A DNA stretch of 64,000 bases from the NCBI GenBank assembly GCA_052390275.1, contig JBQTHD010000040.1, positions 53,765-117,764 of the forward strand, read 5' to 3'. Position 1 is the first letter of the stretch. The number at the start of each line of letters is the position of its first letter. This stretch comes from JBQTHD01 sp052390275 (GTDB lineage: Bacteria > Actinomycetota > Acidimicrobiia > Acidimicrobiales > AC-14). A program made the translations under genes and the position numbers. Under the pieces are notes generated by a model, which did not search any database, was not told where the DNA came from, and was given only the letters and a program-made list of their open reading frames with translations. Of the stretch, positions 29,663-39,889 are shown one piece after another.

Positions 29663-32173
29663 TCATCGCCGGGCTCCCACCAGGCGGGGGGCCAGGGGCA
29701 GCAGGGGCATCGGCGCCCCCGGGGTCTTGGCCCAGTGCTCCACGTGCCATCCCCGCTTGCGGGCGATGGCCGCCAACTTCGGCTCGGCGTTGACGGCCAC
29801 GGGGTGTCCGACCGCCTCGAGCATTGGAAGGTCACTGGCTGAGTCGGCGTAGGCGACCGACTGGGTCAGGTCCAGGCCGTGCTCGTCGGCCAGGCGGGCC
29901 ATCTCCAGGGCTCGGGCCTCCCCGGTGGGGGGCCCGTCGATCAACTCTCCGGTCAGCCGGCCGTTACGGGTGGCCATGCGCGCGCAGACGACGTCGTCGA
30001 ACAGGGGGCGCAGGGGTTCGACCACGAAGTCCAGCGCACCGGTGATCAACACCGTGCGGTGGCCCAGCCGGCGGTGTTCGCGCACCCGGCGAAGCCCGGC
30101 CGGGAAGGACTTCTTCAACAGCAGGTGGTGGAACAGTTCGCCGGCATCGGTGGCCAGGCGGTCGGCCGGCCCTCCCCGGTAGCGGCGATAGAAGTGGCGA
30201 AGGAAGTCGCCGCGGTCCCGGCGGTCCAGGGCCAGTAGGCCCGGAGCCTGGGCGAACATCTCCAGAACGAAGCCCAGGCGCTGATCGTCGCGCATGTGTC
30301 GGGTGGCCAGCCAGGCGTAGGAGTCGACCACGTTCGAGGCGATGAGCGTGTTCTCCAGGTCGAAGGCGGCCAGATGGCGCTCGGGGGAGAGCACAGCCCG
30401 GCGCCCCCGCTGCGAACGGGACAAGCCCTCGCGGGGTCCCCCCTTGGTGCGGACCCGAGCCTGGCGAACCACCGAGGGGAGGTGAATCTCGGTGATGTAG
30501 CGGTCCCAGTCGATAACGGAGGTGTCGAATCCGAACACTGCCTGATCGGCCGCCTCCAGCCTGGCCCACAACCCGGCCAGGCGGCGGTCGTCGAAGGTGG
30601 CCTCGGTCTCGGCGTAGGCGCCGTAGAGGCGGACATATTCGAGCGCCCGTTCGGCGTCGTGTCGGCGCTGCTCCAGTCGCGCGGTGACCTCGGCCCGCTG
30701 GCCGCGAATGGGGAGGCTTCCCACCAGGCTCTCGGCCTTGTGGAGGGCCCCGACAGCCCGCTCCAACTGGCGCTGGGCCCGGCCCCGGCTCGCAAAGGAC
30801 CACTCGGGGGCGACGATGGGCTGCCCGTCAGTGTCGTAGAGAGGATGCTCGGTGAAGTACTCCCGTACGCGGTCGACCAGGCGGCGGTAGTGCAGAGGGT
30901 TCCGGGCGCCGGTGGCCACGTGGTAGGTGGGGTGAGGGTCCTCGGGGTCCGGTCCCAGGGCGGCCACAGCGATGAGGGCGGCCACCACGAGGTCGACCGG
31001 GATCACGTCGACCACCCCCTCGGGGATGCCGGGGAACTCCCGGAGCAGCCCGCGGGCGTAGGAGATGATGACGGGTTCGGCCATTCGGAATCCCCGGATC
31101 CATCCCGGGACCGGATCGGCCAGGGCGGACTCGATGATGGAGGGCCGGACCACGCTGACGGGAACCGGACTGGGACTGGCGGCCACCGCCCGCTCGGCCA
31201 GGGCCTTGGTATAGGCGTAGGCGTCGGGCCAGCCCAAGGACCGGGCCCGGCTGCGGCCGGCCTCCACCATCTGGTCGGCCACCCATTCCTGGCGGTGGCG
31301 CTCGGCCCTGGCGGCAAGTAGCGGGGTGCCCGCCGCGCCCAGTTCGTCCCGGGCCTGGCGGGCGAAGCGGTTCAGGTTCTCGGGTCGGCGACTCTCAGCC
31401 TCGTTGTCGTCGCGCGCCCGACGTGCGGACGCAACCTCAGCCTTCCAGTCCGCTTCGGCGGCGAAGGGGGTCAGGTGCAGCGGAGCCTCCGGGGACAGGC
31501 CCCGGCGGGTGCCCGCCACGTACGCGGTCGAAACCGTGACCAGGTGGGCGGCGGAGGACTCCTCGGTCAGCAGGTCCAGCACCCGGAGGGGGCCGAGGAG
31601 GTTGACCTCCACCGCCGCGTCGAGGGGGGAGTCGAAGCTCACCCGGGCCGCGGAATGGATGACGGTGTGGCAGGCCGCCAGCAGCCGACGGTCGGTCTCG
31701 CTCAGACCCAACCCGTCGCGCGACACGTCGCCGTCGACGACGGTGACCCGCCGGGAGATCTCGGCGTCGAAGTCGGTCCATTGGGCTCGCAGACGCCCGA
31801 AGGCATCGTTGCCGAACAGTTCGCGCCGGGCCCGGGTGGCTGCCGGTGTGCGCCTGCCGGAGCGGATGACCAGCACCAATCGGCACCCGGGGACGCAGCG
31901 CAGCAGGCGCTCGACCAGAGCGGTGCCGAGAAATCCTGTGGCCCCGGTGATGCCGATGGACATCCCCTCGAGACGGCGGGCCAGGGGGGCCAGCGTGTCC
32001 GGAGGGGGCTCAGTGTTGTCATCGGCCAACCCGAACCCGCCGGCGTCGAGCGAGTCGCCCGCTTCGAGGGACTCGCCCGGAGCCCTCCCGGCCGCGGCTG
32101 GCGGCGGGAGTACCGGTTGGTCCTGGGGGGGGAGCCCGGGCGGATCGTTACGGGCAGGTGTCGGCCGGGCCAC
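29663..32173 (-). CDS. Fatty acyl-CoA reductase-like SDR fused to HAD-IB hydrolase domain
   Basis: An 836-residue two-domain protein. After about 65 disordered residues, an extended SDR domain of the male-sterility/NAD_binding_4 type begins: GITGATGFLGTALVERLL (Rossmann), VTVSTAYVAGTRRG, and the catalytic pair in YAYTKALAE. This domain type reduces fatty acyl-CoA or acyl-ACP. From about residue 600 (LAAFDLENTLIASNVVDSY) a HAD-IB domain follows: motif I is D-x-E-x-T instead of D-x-D-x-T, motif II is VLITGALDF, and motif IV YADSASDLPMLE. The fusion resembles actinobacterial FAR/HAD proteins linked to lipid synthesis. GTG start at 32173. It heads the operon with alcohol dehydrogenase, LarA-like protein and acyltransferase. 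Confidence 0.85.
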   Translation of the reverse strand: MARPTPARNDPPGLPPQDQPVLPPPAAAGRAPGESLEAGDSLDAGGFGLADDNTEPPPDTLAPLARRLEGMSIGITGATGFLGTALVERLLRCVPGCRLVLVIRSGRRTPAATRARRELFGNDAFGRLRAQWTDFDAEISRRVTVVDGDVSRDGLGLSETDRRLLAACHTVIHSAARVSFDSPLDAAVEVNLLGPLRVLDLLTEESSAAHLVTVSTAYVAGTRRGLSPEAPLHLTPFAAEADWKAEVASARRARDDNEAESRRPENLNRFARQARDELGAAGTPLLAARAERHRQEWVADQMVEAGRSRARSLGWPDAYAYTKALAERAVAASPSPVPVSVVRPSIIESALADPVPGWIRGFRMAEPVIISYARGLLREFPGIPEGVVDVIPVDLVVAALIAVAALGPDPEDPHPTYHVATGARNPLHYRRLVDRVREYFTEHPLYDTDGQPIVAPEWSFASRGRAQRQLERAVGALHKAESLVGSLPIRGQRAEVTARLEQRRHDAERALEYVRLYGAYAETEATFDDRRLAGLWARLEAADQAVFGFDTSVIDWDRYITEIHLPSVVRQARVRTKGGPREGLSRSQRGRRAVLSPERHLAAFDLENTLIASNVVDSYAWLATRHMRDDQRLGFVLEMFAQAPGLLALDRRDRGDFLRHFYRRYRGGPADRLATDAGELFHHLLLKKSFPAGLRRVREHRRLGHRTVLITGALDFVVEPLRPLFDDVVCARMATRNGRLTGELIDGPPTGEARALEMARLADEHGLDLTQSVAYADSASDLPMLEAVGHPVAVNAEPKLAAIARKRGWHVEHWAKTPGAPMPLLPLAPRLVGARR

Positions 32174-32235
32174 AGCCCTTCTCTAGCATCACTGCTGGCT
32201 ATGGCCACCAATCGAGGGATTCCCAGGGGCTGGCG

Positions 32236-33186
32236 ATGATCACGGGCGAGACGTTGGTTCGGGTCGCAACGCTCCAGGTGGACCGCGACGGGACAGGCGA
32301 GTTCCGGGTTGGCGAGAACCTGGTCCAATCGCCCCAGGTCACCTCGGCCAAGGCCCAGGCCACCGATGCGGTCGGCTGGCTGCTGGCCGAACCCCTGCGC
32401 ATAACGGTGATCGTGCTGGTGGCGGCGCTCCTGTCCCGGCTGGGGTGCCGGCTGGCGCGACGGACGGTGGCGGCCATCGGCACCCGTGCGCCTGTTTCCG
32501 AACGGTCTCCCAGGGTGCAGCAGCGGGCGGCCACCCTGGGCGGAGTGGCCGCCAGTGCCATCCGGGCCGTGGTGTGGACCCTGGCGGCGCTGGCCATCCT
32601 GGGCGAGGTGGGAGTGAACCTGGGGCCGCTCCTGGCCGGGGCCAGCGTGGTGGGCGTGGCCGTGGGCTTCGGGGCCCAGACTCTGGTCAAGGACTTCGTC
32701 TCCGGGTTCTTCATCCTGGCCGAGGACCAGTACGGGGTGGGGGACACGGTGACGGTGGCCGACGTGGCCGGGACGGTGGAGGAGGTGAACCTGCGCCTCA
32801 CCCGGTTGCGGGCGGCCGACGGGACGGTGTGGTTCGTGCCCAACGGGGAGATCCGCAAGGTGGCCAACTCGGCCAAGGGGTGGTCCTTGGCCACCGCCGA
32901 CGTATTGGCGGCGCCCTGGGCCCCGACCGACCAGGTGTTGACAGCCGCCCGGCGAGTGGCCGAGGAGTTGGTGGACGGGGTCGACTGGGCCACCCGGGTC
33001 CAGGGCAGACCCGAGGTTCACCTGGAGTCCATGACCGCCGAGAGCCTCACCGTCCGGGTGTCGGTGCGGACCGGTCCGTCCGAGCGCGTGGCTTTGTCCC
33101 GGGAGCTGCGGGCGGCGGTTCTGGGCAAGCTCCAGTCGGCCGGCCTGGCGAGAACCGACCCCTCCCCGGACGGGGCTACGAAATGA
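32236..33186 (+). CDS. Small-conductance mechanosensitive channel (MscS family)
   Basis: A 316-residue MscS channel that releases solutes on osmotic downshock. Three helices are visible: LRITVIVLVAALLSRLG, a middle one around IRAVVWTLAALAILGEVG, and the pore helix GVAVGFGAQTLVKDFVSGFF, the family hallmark. The beta domain follows (YGVGDTVTVADVAGTVEEV, WFVPNGEIRKVANSAKGW) and the C-terminal vestibule is complete. Start at the ATG 32236 with AGGGG six bases upstream. It diverges from the reductase/HAD gene and overlaps the 3' end of addA by 11 bases, tail to tail. Confidence 0.92.
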   Translation: MITGETLVRVATLQVDRDGTGEFRVGENLVQSPQVTSAKAQATDAVGWLLAEPLRITVIVLVAALLSRLGCRLARRTVAAIGTRAPVSERSPRVQQRAATLGGVAASAIRAVVWTLAALAILGEVGVNLGPLLAGASVVGVAVGFGAQTLVKDFVSGFFILAEDQYGVGDTVTVADVAGTVEEVNLRLTRLRAADGTVWFVPNGEIRKVANSAKGWSLATADVLAAPWAPTDQVLTAARRVAEELVDGVDWATRVQGRPEVHLESMTAESLTVRVSVRTGPSERVALSRELRAAVLGKLQSAGLARTDPSPDGATK

Positions 33187-36100
33187 CGACCGAAGCTGGT
33201 CGGCTGAGGTCGACGGGGAGCTCCACGGCGCCTTGGGGGGTCAGGATCAGGAGGACAGCCCGGTGGATGGGCCGCTCCTGGACCCGGGCCAGAGCGTAGG
33301 CGTAGGCCCGCAGTTGCACCTGGTAGCGACTAAGCAGTTCGGGCTCGATGTCGGGACTGATCGGGGCCCCCGCATCCTCTGGCCCTGCCGACGTCGGACC
33401 GGGATCGTCTGAGCCGTCGATTGAGGCAGCGATGGAGGTCACGATCTCGGTCTCCGCACTGATTGCGGGGACGTGAGTCTTGTAGTCAACAATGACCAGG
33501 CCGTCGTCGTCGCAAAAGACCAGGTCGATGAATCCCTCGAGAACCGTCGATGCGTCGACCGGCTGGCCCGGTTGGCCCGGTTCGCCCGCTCCGCCCGGTT
33601 CGCCCGCTTCGCCCGGAAGGAGGCCCGGGTCCAGGCAGCAACCGACGTAGAGCTCCCGCCAGTGCTGACGCTCGGCCGCCCGGCGGACGAGCGGCGCCTT
33701 GAGTGCGCACTCGACCAGTTCACCGACGAGATCGGCGTGATGGGTAACCCCTTCGGCGGCAGCCTGGGTTGCCACCAAGCCGGGGAGGCCTCCACCACCA
33801 GTGACCAGGTCAACCGTCTCGAGGACGCCGTGCACGGCCCGACCCACGGCCATGGCGCCACTGTCACTCGGCCATGACCGTGACACCGGTTCAACAGGAT
33901 TGTTCGCCGACCCCAGAGCGAACCTGGGCTTGCCAGGTGGGAGGGCCATCGCCGCCAGGCCGGTCGCGGAGATGGCCACCCGCCGGTTGGCCCGGGCCAG
34001 GGTCTGGGCTTGCGCCGCCGACCACGATTCGAACTCAGCCAGTTCGGGCCAGATCTGTGCATTGGGTTGGGGAGCCGGGCCATCGGCGCGGCTCAAGACG
34101 ACCTGACCGCCCTCGGCCGGCCAGAGTTCGATTCCTGGGTGGTCGTGGCCCGCATCCCACAGAATCTGGGCGGCGGTCTGGACCTCGGTTTTGGAGGCGG
34201 GTAAACAGCGGTTGACGGAGACGACCAGGTGGTCGCAGGCCCGGGTGGCCCCCACGTAGAGCAGTCGACGGAACTCGTCACCGTCCATCTGTTCGTCCAG
34301 GGCGATGGCATCGTCGAAGTTGGTCGTTTTGACGTCCTTGCCCAACCGCAGTTCCCAATCCCCACCGGCGGGGAATCGGACATTCACTCCGCTGACCGCG
34401 GCCCGTGGCCTCGTGGTCAGTCCGCTGAGAATGGTGATGGGGAATTCGAGGCCCTTGGAGCCGTGGATGGTCAGGATCCGAACGGCATCGTCATCGGTCT
34501 CCTCCAGGACCGTTTCGACAACCCGGGACCCCTCGGCACTTTGAGCGGTAACCCATCGCAGGTACTCCCGAAGGGAATGTCCCCCGGCCTCCTGCCAGGC
34601 CCGGGCCTGATCCACCACGAACTTCAACCGGCGCCACACATCCCGAGGCCGAGGATGGACGAATGCCACCTCCATCAGTCGGCGCTCCCGGACGATCTCC
34701 TCGAGAATCTCCGATGGGCCGCTCCAGACCCGCCGGCGGTGGAGATCGGCAAGGACGGCCATGGCCCGTCGCACCGGATGGTTGTCGGCGACGTCGGCTG
34801 GACACAGCGCCTGGTGATCCCATCCGCCCCGGTGGAGGACCTTCCAGGTGTAGAGATCGTCGTCGCCACAGCCGAAAGCCGGGGTTCGCAGTGCGGCAAC
34901 CACAGCAGCCGAGTTGGTCGGATACTCCACCGCCCGGGCCACCATCAGCAGGTCCCGAACCTCGGGGGTGCCATAGACGAGCGAGGAGGATTCCACCCGG
35001 TAGGGCACTCCTTCGGCCTCCAGCGCTCGTTCCAGGTGGGGTAGTGAGGTCCGTGCCGGCAAAAGGATGGTCACGTCGCTCCAGCGGGCTGGCCTCCAAG
35101 ATCCCCCCTCTCGGTCGGAGGAACGATCCTGGACCGACCAGCCATCGTTGATGGCCCGCCGGGCGGCGATGGCGGCACCGGTCGCTTCGGCTTGGCGCAG
35201 ACCGTCGGCCTTGAGTTCGCTCGGGTGGACGGCGGCGCCGAAGAGGGTGACCGATGGTCCCGACGGCGCAGCCTGGGTGCGGTGGGCAATTTGGGTCTCG
35301 TAAGCCGGCTGAGAGCCGGCGGACTCGATAATCAGGCGTCTGAACGTGTGGTTGACCCACTCGACTATCGGTGCCGTCGTGCGGAAGTTGGTCGAGAGCC
35401 GATGGACAGAGGTGTCGGGGCGGCCCCGAGTTTCCAGAAAAACCCCGATGTCGGCCCGCCGGAAGCGGTAGATCGATTGCTTGGGGTCTCCCACGAAGAA
35501 CAGACGCCCCCCCTCAACCGGGGCCGGCGCCCCGCCCGCCCCACACGGGTCGTGATCCGGATCGGCAGCGATCAGGCGGGCCAGGTCGACCTGTATGGGG
35601 TCGGTGTCCTGGAACTCGTCGAGGAGTAGTCGGTGGTAACGGTCCCGAAGCGATCGGCGCACAGCCCGCCCGTGCTCGGGGTGACCGAGAGTGGCCCGGG
35701 CCAGGACCAGGAGGTCGTGGAACTCGAGATGGCCGGCCCGACACCGCTCCTGAACACCCTGCAGGGTGAAATGCCCAATAGCCAGGGCCACTTGGCGGAG
35801 GGCTTGATCGATACCGCGACCGATGACCCCCTGGCAGGCTGTCCCCACCTCGCCGATCAGATCTCGGATGGACTTGACGTCAGTCCAGCCAGCCTGGCTG
35901 CCCACGCGCCGGACTGCGGTACGGGGGCTATGGCTCAGCCGATCCATCCGGGTGGGAACGTCAGGGGCGGATCGAACGCCCTCAGCCCAGGTGGAAATCT
36001 CCGCCAGGCGTTGATGGAGTTGGTCGGAGGCGTCATTGCACTCGCCGGCCCGGGCGGCAACGGCATCGACAGTGGCCATGAGGTCGGTGATGTCACAGGT

Positions 36101-36667
36101 GACGGGCGCCGGCTGCCCTCCTGGGACAAGTCGGTCCAGACGCTCGGCGACCAGGTCCCAGTTGGCAGCGAAGGCGATGGCTACGTCGCGTAGATGACGG
36201 AGGCCACTGCTTCCGTTGACCAGTACCCGCATGGCCACCTCCAGGTCCGGCTCCTCACAGAGGCGGTCCACGCACCGGCCCCATCGGTCCTCGAAGGCCA
36301 TCTGGGAGGCGATCTCGTCGGACACCCGAATCTGGGGTGGTAGCCCGGCTTCGATGGGGTGGGCGTTGAGGATTCCTCTGGCAAAGGAGTGCAGGGTGCC
36401 AATAGCGGCTTGATCGAGGTTGTCGACCGCCTCATTGAGCGCCGAGGTGACAAGCGCCTGACGAATCCGGTCAGCCAACTCCGCTGCGGCCCGCTCCGTG
36501 AAGGTGATGGCGGCAATCCGCTCCACCGGTACACCGGCGCTGACCAAAGCAACGAAGCGGTCGACCAGGCAGCGGGTTTTGCCCGATCCGGCCCCAGCCT
36601 CCAAGAAGACGGTGGCATCCAGGTCGGTACGAGCGGCCAGGCGAGCGCCCACATCGAGTCCGCTCAT
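33176..36667 (-). CDS. addA: AddA-type helicase-nuclease (UvrD/RecB family)
   Basis: An 1163-residue ATP-dependent helicase/exonuclease subunit for double-strand break processing. Helicase motifs: Walker A in FLEAGAGSGKTRCL (residues 21-34), Walker B LLLDEFQDTDPIQVDLARL, GDPKQSIYRFRRADI, and TIHGSKGLEFPI. A C-terminal PD-(D/E)XK nuclease of RecB type ends with FIDLVFCDDDGLVIVDYKTH. A short Pro-Gly-rich linker (PGEAGEPGGAGEPGQPGQP) built from 9-base repeats lies between the helicase and the nuclease signature. The ATG overlaps the stop of addB (ATGA). Actinobacteria more often have AdnAB; the partner's lack of helicase motifs makes AddAB the better name here. Confidence 0.9.
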   Translation of the reverse strand: MSGLDVGARLAARTDLDATVFLEAGAGSGKTRCLVDRFVALVSAGVPVERIAAITFTERAAAELADRIRQALVTSALNEAVDNLDQAAIGTLHSFARGILNAHPIEAGLPPQIRVSDEIASQMAFEDRWGRCVDRLCEEPDLEVAMRVLVNGSSGLRHLRDVAIAFAANWDLVAERLDRLVPGGQPAPVTCDITDLMATVDAVAARAGECNDASDQLHQRLAEISTWAEGVRSAPDVPTRMDRLSHSPRTAVRRVGSQAGWTDVKSIRDLIGEVGTACQGVIGRGIDQALRQVALAIGHFTLQGVQERCRAGHLEFHDLLVLARATLGHPEHGRAVRRSLRDRYHRLLLDEFQDTDPIQVDLARLIAADPDHDPCGAGGAPAPVEGGRLFFVGDPKQSIYRFRRADIGVFLETRGRPDTSVHRLSTNFRTTAPIVEWVNHTFRRLIIESAGSQPAYETQIAHRTQAAPSGPSVTLFGAAVHPSELKADGLRQAEATGAAIAARRAINDGWSVQDRSSDREGGSWRPARWSDVTILLPARTSLPHLERALEAEGVPYRVESSSLVYGTPEVRDLLMVARAVEYPTNSAAVVAALRTPAFGCGDDDLYTWKVLHRGGWDHQALCPADVADNHPVRRAMAVLADLHRRRVWSGPSEILEEIVRERRLMEVAFVHPRPRDVWRRLKFVVDQARAWQEAGGHSLREYLRWVTAQSAEGSRVVETVLEETDDDAVRILTIHGSKGLEFPITILSGLTTRPRAAVSGVNVRFPAGGDWELRLGKDVKTTNFDDAIALDEQMDGDEFRRLLYVGATRACDHLVVSVNRCLPASKTEVQTAAQILWDAGHDHPGIELWPAEGGQVVLSRADGPAPQPNAQIWPELAEFESWSAAQAQTLARANRRVAISATGLAAMALPPGKPRFALGSANNPVEPVSRSWPSDSGAMAVGRAVHGVLETVDLVTGGGGLPGLVATQAAAEGVTHHADLVGELVECALKAPLVRRAAERQHWRELYVGCCLDPGLLPGEAGEPGGAGEPGQPGQPVDASTVLEGFIDLVFCDDDGLVIVDYKTHVPAISAETEIVTSIAASIDGSDDPGPTSAGPEDAGAPISPDIEPELLSRYQVQLRAYAYALARVQERPIHRAVLLILTPQGAVELPVDLSRPASVVIS

Positions 36668-39600
36668 ACTCTGGCACCCGCCTCTCGCGAACCCGCCGCC
36701 GCTTCTGCAGAACCCTCCGCAGATTCACAGAAGTTCTCATCCGATTCGCACAGGAAGCGGTAGGGCCCCAGGAGCGCATGGTGGCGCTTGCGCTCCCAGG
36801 CCCGCCGGGACTCGGAGGAGTTCAGGCCATCAGGGGTGCAGGACCAGCAGTCGACACCGAGAAACGATGGGACGGCCGGGGGCCTTGCAGGGAACAGTCC
36901 CTGGCTAATCCCAGACGCGACCAGGGCCACGGCCGCACCGGCTTTTGCGTCCACTTCCTCGGTGACCTCGAAGCCGAACGGTTTGGCTCTGGCTGGATCG
37001 TCGGACCCAGCACCCTTTCCCACGAATCGGAAGCGGAACTCCACCCGGTCAGCAGACAGCGATTGCCTGGCGACCGAGGCGTACAGCCAGGGTTGAAGAC
37101 AGGTTCCTTCGAGGTGCGAATCGGTCGGGCCCAGGTCCGCAAATTTCTTGGAACCGCCCGACTTGTAGTCGATGACCACCACCCCGCCGTCCGCGCAGCG
37201 GTCGATCCGGTCGATCCGACCTTTGATCCTGACCGTGCCGACGGCGCTGCCCTCAGGGAGGGCCAGCGTGGCCTCGAAAGCCGTTTCAATGGCAACCGTA
37301 GTTGCCGAGTAAGCCAGACGCCAGGCCAGGTCCTGGACGTAGAAAGCATCGAGGTCGGCCAGAATCCTTGCCCGATCGCGGACCCAGAGGACCCCTCGTC
37401 CGCCACGACCCCGAGCGGCGAACTCGTCACAAACCTCGGCTGCAATCGCACCGAGACGAATGCGATCCTGGCTGCTCTCGGTCATAAACTTCTCCAGGCA
37501 CTGGTGGATGATCAGCCCCCGGTCCAGATGGTTCAGTTGCAGGCGACGCTCGGGTTCCTCTGGCACCTCGACCCGCAGCACATGGGTGATCAAATAGTGA
37601 AACGGGCATTTCGCCCAAGCCTCCATTGAGGTAGCAGAGAAAACGCCACTGGGCAGGGGATGCTGGCTGAACGCCTCGCTCAGGTTCCCGTCGAATCGGG
37701 TGAACTCCGTGCTGCGCCGTGCTTGGGCCATTGCTGCCCCGGCGGCCAGCACCGGGTCCCGCCCGGCCAGAGGACTGGAGGAGGTCTCGCCCCCGTGGCG
37801 CAGCAGGGAGCCCAGGCGATACTCCTGTTCGGAGGCCGGCAAAGGCTGGTTGCCAACTCCGGAGTTGAAGGACTCCACGAACTCGAACCAGGGCCCCAGG
37901 CCGGGCCGCAGGTCCGAGGTGTAAAGCCGTTCATCCGAACCGGCCAGCAGTTGGGCCTGATCCAGAAGCCAACGGCTGGCCAAGCGGGGCCCCGGCCGAC
38001 GGAGGTCTCCCCGGGGAAAGATGAGAACGGTCGGCCCACAGGCCACTGCCGCCAAGAAGTGGAGGTGATCTTGGTGGAGGCCTGAGGTCGTCAACTCCAA
38101 CTGACCGTTGGTCAGGGCGCGGTCCCGATCAGGAAGCAGGGAGTCCTCGGATCGCCGGGCCGGAAAGGTGCCTTCGGCCAACCCAATCATCACGACTTGG
38201 GCCAGCCGCATCCCAACGACCATGGACGCGGGACCAACCAGAACTCCTTGCCCAACCCGGGTGGAATGGGCCAGCGGCCCGTCGAGTTCGGAATCGAGCG
38301 TGCGGAGGAACGTTTCGCTGGTGGGAGTAGGTCCCCCGACGCAGTCCAGATCCCCCAGCCGGGCGACGATCATCGCGAGGCGTTCGGCGGCCCGAGCCTG
38401 CTCGGGTGGCCAGCCGGCCCGTCCAGTTCCGAGGTGAGTCTGCAGGAGCCCGGCCACCCAATCGGCCAGGTCGGCCCAGGTTCCCAATCCGTCGCCGGCA
38501 TGCACCTGATCGCGAAGGGATCTAACCACGGCTGACAGATCGTCGGCGGCCTCGGCGTCGGCAAGCAGGCGAGCCGAACGGCCGGGTCGATCCGGGACCT
38601 CGGGATCCAACGCTCGCTGCCTGCAGTCCAGGGCGAAGGAGGCCAACCGATGTGACCAGTCCGGCCCGTCGTAGACACCCGCGGCCCGGGAGATGCGATC
38701 CCACGTTCCCACCGGCGCCGGGTCGGACGGGTTGGCCATGATCGGTGAGTCGGCCAACCATCCCATTACCTGGTCCCGTCGGAACCGACTCGTCGGGAGG
38801 GCCAGCAACCCGGTGAGCACCTGGGCGGCCCGGCTGTCGCGCAACGTATTGGCACCAGGACCGGCGACTGGGATGCCTGCCGCGGCCAGGTGTTGGTGAA
38901 TCAGGCGGGAGTAAGGATTCACCTGGCCAAGGATCACAGCCACATCGCCGAAGCGGGCACCGTTGGCCAGGGCCTCGACCACCACTCCCGCTGCCACCCT
39001 GGCTTCCTCATCGGGGTCGGTGACGCTGATGATTCTCATGGCCTGAGGTTGGGATGCGGCGACCCTCGGAACATCGACTCCGGCGGCCTCGAGGCTCTCC
39101 AACACCGGGGAATCCGCCCGGTCGGACCCACTGGCTCCGACCAGCAGGCTCACCGGCCAGGTTCGCGACAGGACCCGGAGCAGTTCTCCACCACGGGCGG
39201 GAAGCCTCTGAGGTAGGTACACGACGACAGGCCCCAGGTTGATGGTGGCCTGCGAAGACTTGGCAGCCACGATGGCGGCCTCGATCAGGTCGTGCTCGTC
39301 ATACCAGGCGGGGCGAAGTTGCACCCGCACCCGTCGGACGACGCCAACTACGGCGGCCGTCAGGGGACCTGCTGAAGCCAGCCGGCCGAGGGCATCGGGT
39401 GAAAGGCCACCCAGTTCCCGCCACGCCCGGACCAGGCACTCCTCGGTGGCGGGGTGCTCGGCCACCGCCGCGAACAGGCCGGGGTCGACGGACAGTGCCT
39501 GGCGGACGGCCTGGACGACCACGCCGGTCGAAATCGGGCGACGCCCGCTTTCACGCAGAGCTGGAGCCCCGATTCGGCCCGCCAGCCGGCGCAGGGTCAG

Positions 39601-39786
39601 GCAGCAGACGCCGGCGATCGGCCGCCGGCGGGCCAACTCCCGGCGGACACCGACCACGGAACTGCTATCGGGGACGACAATCGTCACCGGGGCCAGCCGG
39701 TCCTGACCCTGGGCGGCGGCAACCGTTTCCTCGAGGGCGGCCAGAGCCTCGGGTCCATAACGCACACGCCGGGTTTGCAGGGCCAC
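36664..39786 (-). CDS. addB: AddB-type nuclease subunit
   Basis: A 1040-residue partner of AddA. The N-terminal half resembles an inactivated helicase fold (PVTIVVPDSSSVVGVRRELA, without a Walker A lysine; VVMIGLAEGTFPARRSEDSL is the typical AddB block). The C-terminal RecB-like nuclease contains AKCPFHYLITHVLRVEVPEE, HQCLEKF and GGVVVIDYKSGGSKKF, with the Asp and the Asp-x-Lys of the active site. The Fe-S staple of AddB usually needs one Cys in the first block and three near the end; here the end has DCWSC but the expected third Cys shortly after is missing, with other Cys only further on. GTG start at 39786. Operon with addA. Confidence 0.85.
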   Translation of the reverse strand: MALQTRRVRYGPEALAALEETVAAAQGQDRLAPVTIVVPDSSSVVGVRRELARRRPIAGVCCLTLRRLAGRIGAPALRESGRRPISTGVVVQAVRQALSVDPGLFAAVAEHPATEECLVRAWRELGGLSPDALGRLASAGPLTAAVVGVVRRVRVQLRPAWYDEHDLIEAAIVAAKSSQATINLGPVVVYLPQRLPARGGELLRVLSRTWPVSLLVGASGSDRADSPVLESLEAAGVDVPRVAASQPQAMRIISVTDPDEEARVAAGVVVEALANGARFGDVAVILGQVNPYSRLIHQHLAAAGIPVAGPGANTLRDSRAAQVLTGLLALPTSRFRRDQVMGWLADSPIMANPSDPAPVGTWDRISRAAGVYDGPDWSHRLASFALDCRQRALDPEVPDRPGRSARLLADAEAADDLSAVVRSLRDQVHAGDGLGTWADLADWVAGLLQTHLGTGRAGWPPEQARAAERLAMIVARLGDLDCVGGPTPTSETFLRTLDSELDGPLAHSTRVGQGVLVGPASMVVGMRLAQVVMIGLAEGTFPARRSEDSLLPDRDRALTNGQLELTTSGLHQDHLHFLAAVACGPTVLIFPRGDLRRPGPRLASRWLLDQAQLLAGSDERLYTSDLRPGLGPWFEFVESFNSGVGNQPLPASEQEYRLGSLLRHGGETSSSPLAGRDPVLAAGAAMAQARRSTEFTRFDGNLSEAFSQHPLPSGVFSATSMEAWAKCPFHYLITHVLRVEVPEEPERRLQLNHLDRGLIIHQCLEKFMTESSQDRIRLGAIAAEVCDEFAARGRGGRGVLWVRDRARILADLDAFYVQDLAWRLAYSATTVAIETAFEATLALPEGSAVGTVRIKGRIDRIDRCADGGVVVIDYKSGGSKKFADLGPTDSHLEGTCLQPWLYASVARQSLSADRVEFRFRFVGKGAGSDDPARAKPFGFEVTEEVDAKAGAAVALVASGISQGLFPARPPAVPSFLGVDCWSCTPDGLNSSESRRAWERKRHHALLGPYRFLCESDENFCESAEGSAEAAAGSREAGARV

Positions 39787-39889
39787 GGGTCAGGACCCTA
39801 CGGGTGTCCTGTGACAATTCGCGTTGGCCTGCGCGCAACCGCGGCGCTGCTGGGCGGTCGTGGCCGTCGGGAATATTGCGCGGGCCTGC

